A DNA stretch of 64,000 bases from Taeniopygia guttata (lineage: Eukaryota; Chordata; Aves; Passeriformes; Estrildidae): contig NC_133026.1 in the NCBI RefSeq assembly GCF_048771995.1, positions 149,753,001 through 149,817,000 of the forward strand, in the 5' to 3' direction. The stretch's first letter is position 1, and each line of letters begins with the position of its first letter. Below the pieces are notes generated by a model that worked only from the letters and a program-made list of their open reading frames with translations, ran no database searches and was not told the origin of the DNA. The position numbers and the translations under genes were made by a program. Below, one piece after another: positions 59,801-64,000 of the stretch.

Positions 59801-61369
59801 AAAAACCCCAACAAACGAAAACCCAAAACTTGCTGGTTTACTTCTAGCATGACTTACAGAGTTTACACATCTGCTGCCTCCAAGAAAAAAAAAAAAAAGG
59901 CAGAATTTTACTCATGTGGTCGAGTAAAGACAACATAATATTCCAAAGCAAATAGGGAGGTTGGCTCAAGTCAAGCCCTGCTCAGGCTCAGTGCCAGCAG
60001 ACCACTCCAACTCATTGAAGTTGTAAAAATGTGCCTGATCAATGGATTGGGATTGTATGGTGAACCTTGAATTAATACATATTGATTCTGACTACAGAAA
60101 CTTCTGACAAGAAATTGAGTTTGGCTGGTTTAAAGCTCGGTTGCTGTCTGAGGCACTGGACATATCTTTTTCACATTAATCCATCCTTTTCTCTCTCTTC
60201 TCTTTGCTTCCCAAGGATATGAACACTGATTAGATCTGGGAGTTTCTTGCACTGGGGGTCAAAAGGTGATGGCTCTGCAGATGTTGTTTTCAAGAGGCCT
60301 TGCTTGCACATATTAATATGCACAAAAAGTCTGAATATTAATGCACACTTTTGAGTTGCAAAACATCTTTGGGTTCCCTAAAAGTGGCTGAATTGGCTGG
60401 TTTTTATGCCTGCACAGTTCCCATGCCCAGGCAGGATCAGGAACCTGTATTTAGGTCCAAACAGCCAACAAGTCTTCATTCAACTTTTACACAACCATTT
60501 GTTCCCTCAGTACAGAAGAATTTCCAGGAATAATCTTATACTTAGCCTCTACAGCCCCAGGAAAAGCACAATGGGTCCTACTCCTAGCAACAGGCCTTGA
60601 TCCCTCCTTTGTTCCCTCCAAGTGCCCTTTTATGAACAAATCCACTCTGGGAATGCTCAAATATGAACAGAAGCACCAGGGGAAAGATAGGGAGAGGTTG
60701 CTTCTTAGCACAAATGCCAACATAACCATCCAAGAGTTCCTTCTCCTGGAGAATCCGTGTGCGGAAAGTGTCCTTTGGTGACCTCCAGGAGGATTTAAAG
60801 CTCGTTGTAAACACATCAGGGACGAGAGGAGGTGAGGTGAGCCAGAGAAACGAAAATATCATCTTTTAAAGCTGGAATTTGTGCTGAGGGGTGACAAAGC
60901 ACCATCAGCAAGGAGAGTCTGTCTCCACAGTGGTCTGTTACAGATCTCTGTGGAGACTTTGGCATTAAATCCATCCTATGCTTCAACCTTGTCTTTTTCC
61001 TCAGACACCTCAGAGATATCCAACACCGTCAAATGATGGTTCTGATTATCAGCATCCCACATTTGTTTCAAGTAGCAGCAAAGAAAGTTTTCCTGGACAT
61101 CCATTTACAACTCATCTGTTCTGGCAGTAAAACAAAACCTTGGCAAAAAAAACCAACAAAAACCCTCAGGAATGAATGAATTTATTTCATCCCTCCATGC
61201 ATGTCCTCTTTTTCTCTGTGGTGAATTGATCAAGATTTCTGGAGGTTAAAAGACTGGAAATAGTTCTTAAATAATGTTAAAAGACTGGAAATAGTTCTTA
61301 AATAATGAACTGCCTCGTAAAGACAGTGCTCTGCTGAAGGCCAGTGGTCAGAACATGAAAATCCAGTCT
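56891..61369. other. CR1-free AT-rich stretch, no gene seen
   Basis: About 4.5 kb without recognisable CR1, the longest clear gap outside the ARC area. It is AT-rich and includes a 31-bp tandem duplication at 61245. No exon recognised; conserved non-coding elements cannot be judged from one sequence. Confidence 0.5.
61245..61306. repeat. 31-bp exact tandem duplication
   Basis: Two identical adjacent units starting GTTAAAAGACTGGAAATAGT, implying a recent event. Confidence 0.97.
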
Positions 61370-61475
61370 GATAACTTGGTCTAGTGGGGGGATCCCTGCC
61401 CATGGTGGGGGTGTTGGAATTAGATCATCTTTAAGGTCCCTTTCAGCCAAGCCTTTCCATGATTATATGATCTGT
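61370..61475 (+). mobile_element. CR1 LINE 3' end
   Basis: ACTTGGTCTAGTGGGGGGAT to CCATGATTATATGATC; tail-to-tail with the next CR1. Confidence 0.85.
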
Positions 61476-61509
61476 GCTCCTTCTAATTAATCGTGTCCTC
61501 TTTGTTTCC

Positions 61510-61745
61510 ATAGAATCACAGGATAGTTTGGATTGGGTGGGAATTTAAAGCTCATCTTGTTCCACCCCTCTGCCGTGGGCAGGGACACGTCCCACTATCC
61601 CAGGTTGTTCCAAGCCTCATCCAACCTGGCCTGGGACATTTCCAGGGATGGGGCAGCCACAGCTTCTCTGGGCAACCTGTGCCAGGGTTCCACCACCCTC
61701 ACAGGGAAGAATTCCTTCCCAATATCCAATATAAATATTCAAATT
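61510..61745 (-). mobile_element. CR1 LINE fragment
   Basis: CATAGAATCACAGGATAGTT through GGGATGGGGCAGCCACAGCT to TTCCCAATATCCAATATAAA. Confidence 0.9.
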
Positions 61746-63404
61746 GTCTGGACATCCAAGGGTTTCCTTAGTCACATGGTGAAATTTCTGCTTTCTCCCA
61801 GCTGAGCTTGCAGTTGTACTTGAATTTCTTTTTCTCAGCTGTAGCTCTGTAGTTATGTTTATTCATGTCAATTCTGATTTTTCTTCTCTATTTTCCTACT
61901 TTCTATCCCCCAGTCCTTGGTTTCCTAAGCAATATAACTGGAAAATATCTCATGAGAGAGTGAGTTTATTGATGGCAGACACTAAATCCACGTGAGAAGG
62001 AAATGCCACAACCTGAATAACAGCCAAAAAAAATGAACCAAACACAGAATCACATCCAAAAAACTGGAAAATAATTATTTAAAAGGATATATCCAACAAA
62101 ATCTTCAAACAAACCACCCCTACCATCCAACAAACAAGACCGATTATCCAAACTGCAATTCATTAGCAGAGGGAAGAGGAAATATCCAGAAGTTTCATTC
62201 CTGGCATTGGGAGGCTGGGCAGGATGTAACCCCAGTGAAGAGAAATATGAGTTTTTATGTGGAAAAAGACAGCAGGAGATGAGGAAGCAGATCCTCTGAT
62301 GGATTTCCTGATTGCCTAGAACCCCTCAGAATGTAATAATTGGTATTTTTATTGTTTTAATGGTTCTCATTTACAGAGCTGATGGGATACTTCGCATCCA
62401 GTCCAGGTTTCTTTGGATTCATTCTGTTTTTCTTTTAACTTTAGCTTATCTCTAATCCCCACCATCAATACCAATATATACAAGACCTCTCTCTACAATC
62501 TGGTCATTGACAAAAAAAAAGCCGAATAATGAACTTTAGGCAGCATTAAGGAATCTCAGTGATTCTCCAGTGAAATTCCTCTCTCCTGAAACCTCAAGGT
62601 CAGTGACTGAAGGCTAACTGATACTTCAAGAGATGCTTTTCCAACCTGATTTCCTCAGAAAATGGAGTTTTTTGCACACGTGAGCAAAGAGAGGAATTTC
62701 CATTTGCTCAGTTGTCACCTGCATATATCATGGAGGCAAAATTTCAAAATTATATTGATTTCCTCCACTGTAAAAGTTGTTTTTGAGTGAGCACCACTCT
62801 TATTAGAGATCAGTGACCATCACAATCCTTTGTGTCTCCTCAAAACTGAACTAGAAATCACTGCAGTGGTGCTTATTGGCCAAAATAAAATTAAAAAACA
62901 GCTGGAACACTGCAAGGAAAATTAAAAATCATTAACATTGTCCATTTATTTATATATAATGAATCAAAGATAATCAATATGTCCAAGCATTTACAAATGA
63001 GGAAAAGAAGTCAGAAAAAGCATATGGAAAAAGGAAGGTTCTAATCCTGGTTTTAATGATAGGCAGCAAGGATGCAGAACTTTTTTGTGATTTTTTTCCA
63101 AGGTTATGGACAGTCAATGGAGGAAGCAGCAACTCTCCTGAAATTTCCCAACAACCAATAAAAAGCAGATTTTTTTTTCACTTCTGGATCTCATTTTCCA
63201 TTGCAAATGTATTTATCTGAATGAATTATAGCTCCAGCCAACATGTTCTCATAAAACACCAAAATGTGGTTTGATATTTGGAAGAAATGGGTACCTTTAG
63301 CAGCTTCTCAAACAGCAAAGAGAAGGAAAAAACTCTTTTCTCTTCCCCTCGTTTCCATTTCTGTGGAGGTCTGAGCTAAAGAATCCAGGAACTTCATGCT
63401 GAGA
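61746..63404. other. No gene seen
   Basis: AT-rich unique sequence without recognisable repeats. Confidence 0.5.
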
Positions 63405-63462
63405 AGAAAAGATCTTGGAGATCTTTCCAAACCTAAACAACTCCATGATTCTGTGATTCTCT
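63405..63462 (+). mobile_element. CR1 LINE tail remnant
   Basis: GATCTTGGAGATCTTTCCAA then CTCCATGATTCTGTGATTCT. Confidence 0.7.
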
Positions 63463-63864
63463 ACCCCAGCAGATCCCTTAGCTCAGCTGCCCAGTTTAAC
63501 CCTGTTAATCCCAGTTTACCCTATTTCTTACAGTTGAAAATTTGCAGCATGGATAGTCCATGTAAATATTCCACCCAAAAGGCTCTGTCAGATGAGCTCT
63601 TATAAAATTAAAAATGCCAGTTATGTATTTTTCAGCATCAACATTGCAGTGGCATTGCTGGAGCAGGTCTGAAAGATGAAGTTTCCTCAGAGGGGAAAAA
63701 AAGAAAAATCAAAATTATGCTGCTTTCCTTTTTGACCTTTTCAAGTGAAGATGAAGACCTCAACAATCAGGAGGACAAAGGCAGCACCTCCAGATTGTGT
63801 TTTTGATCACCCCCAAACTTTTGTGAGGTGTGTGTCAAGTGGCTCAAACCAGATTTAACAAGAT

Positions 63865-64000
63865 GTAGAATCCTAAAATGGTTGGAAGAAACCTTAAAGA
63901 TCATCCAGTTCCAAACCCCTGCCATGGGTAGGGAGACCTTCCACTGTCCCAGGCTGCTCCAAGCCCTGTCCAACCTGGCCTTGGACACTTCCAGGAATGG
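63865..64000 (-). mobile_element. CR1 LINE fragment, cut by window edge
   Basis: TAGAATCCTAAAATGGTTGG to CCTTGGACACTTCCAGGAAT; continues past the window. Confidence 0.88.

Noticed and set aside
60921-60957. Hairpin GTCTCCACAG / CTGTGGAGAC
   Set aside because: A 10-bp stem with a 17-bp loop is common by chance in 64 kb.

Overview
The window looks like nuclear DNA of a bird, possibly a passerine. More than 40 fragments of CR1 LINEs, the dominant avian retroposon, lie on both strands. Most are 5'-truncated copies sharing one 3'-end family text, and many end in the ATTCTGTGATTCTGTGAT-type tail. There is one intact vertebrate protein gene and four nuclear tRNA-Phe genes. Nothing bacterial or plasmid-like is present.

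Region 1 (about 4.2-11.5 kb) is the ARC locus on the minus strand. An uninterrupted 404-codon frame (8741-9955) encodes ARC, the neuronal immediate-early protein domesticated long ago from a Ty3/gypsy-type Gag. A TATA box, a CCAAT box and a CpG-rich promoter lie just above 10480, and the predicted leader of about 500 nt has no upstream ATG. A CArG box lies about 0.85 kb upstream. A good polyadenylation signal near 4265 may mark the end of a long spliced 3' UTR. Inside that 3' region sits a 108-bp near-perfect hairpin (7051-7158) flanked by a 6-bp direct repeat.

Region 2 (about 11.5-26 kb) is non-coding, with old and young CR1 copies, polypurine tracts and a GC-rich patch near 18.2-18.8 kb. 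Region 3 (26.6-42.1 kb) holds four tRNA-Phe(GAA) genes, two on each strand and convergently arranged. Three lie in copies of one segment. Two of those copies form an inverted duplication of about 540 bp whose arms are roughly 14.4 kb apart.

Region 4 (42-64 kb) shows no gene. It holds many CR1 copies, a few small tandem repeats, and AT-rich, CR1-poor stretches at 50.2-52.4 and 56.9-61.4 kb. ARC is transcribed toward lower coordinates, so everything above 10.5 kb is its upstream flank. A CRE/CTCF-like/X-box-like motif cluster at 39.8-39.9 kb is a speculative distal element. The most useful leads are the ARC hairpin, an apparent C-terminal extension of ARC ending in a PDZ-ligand-like T-V-I, and the tRNA-Phe duplication.
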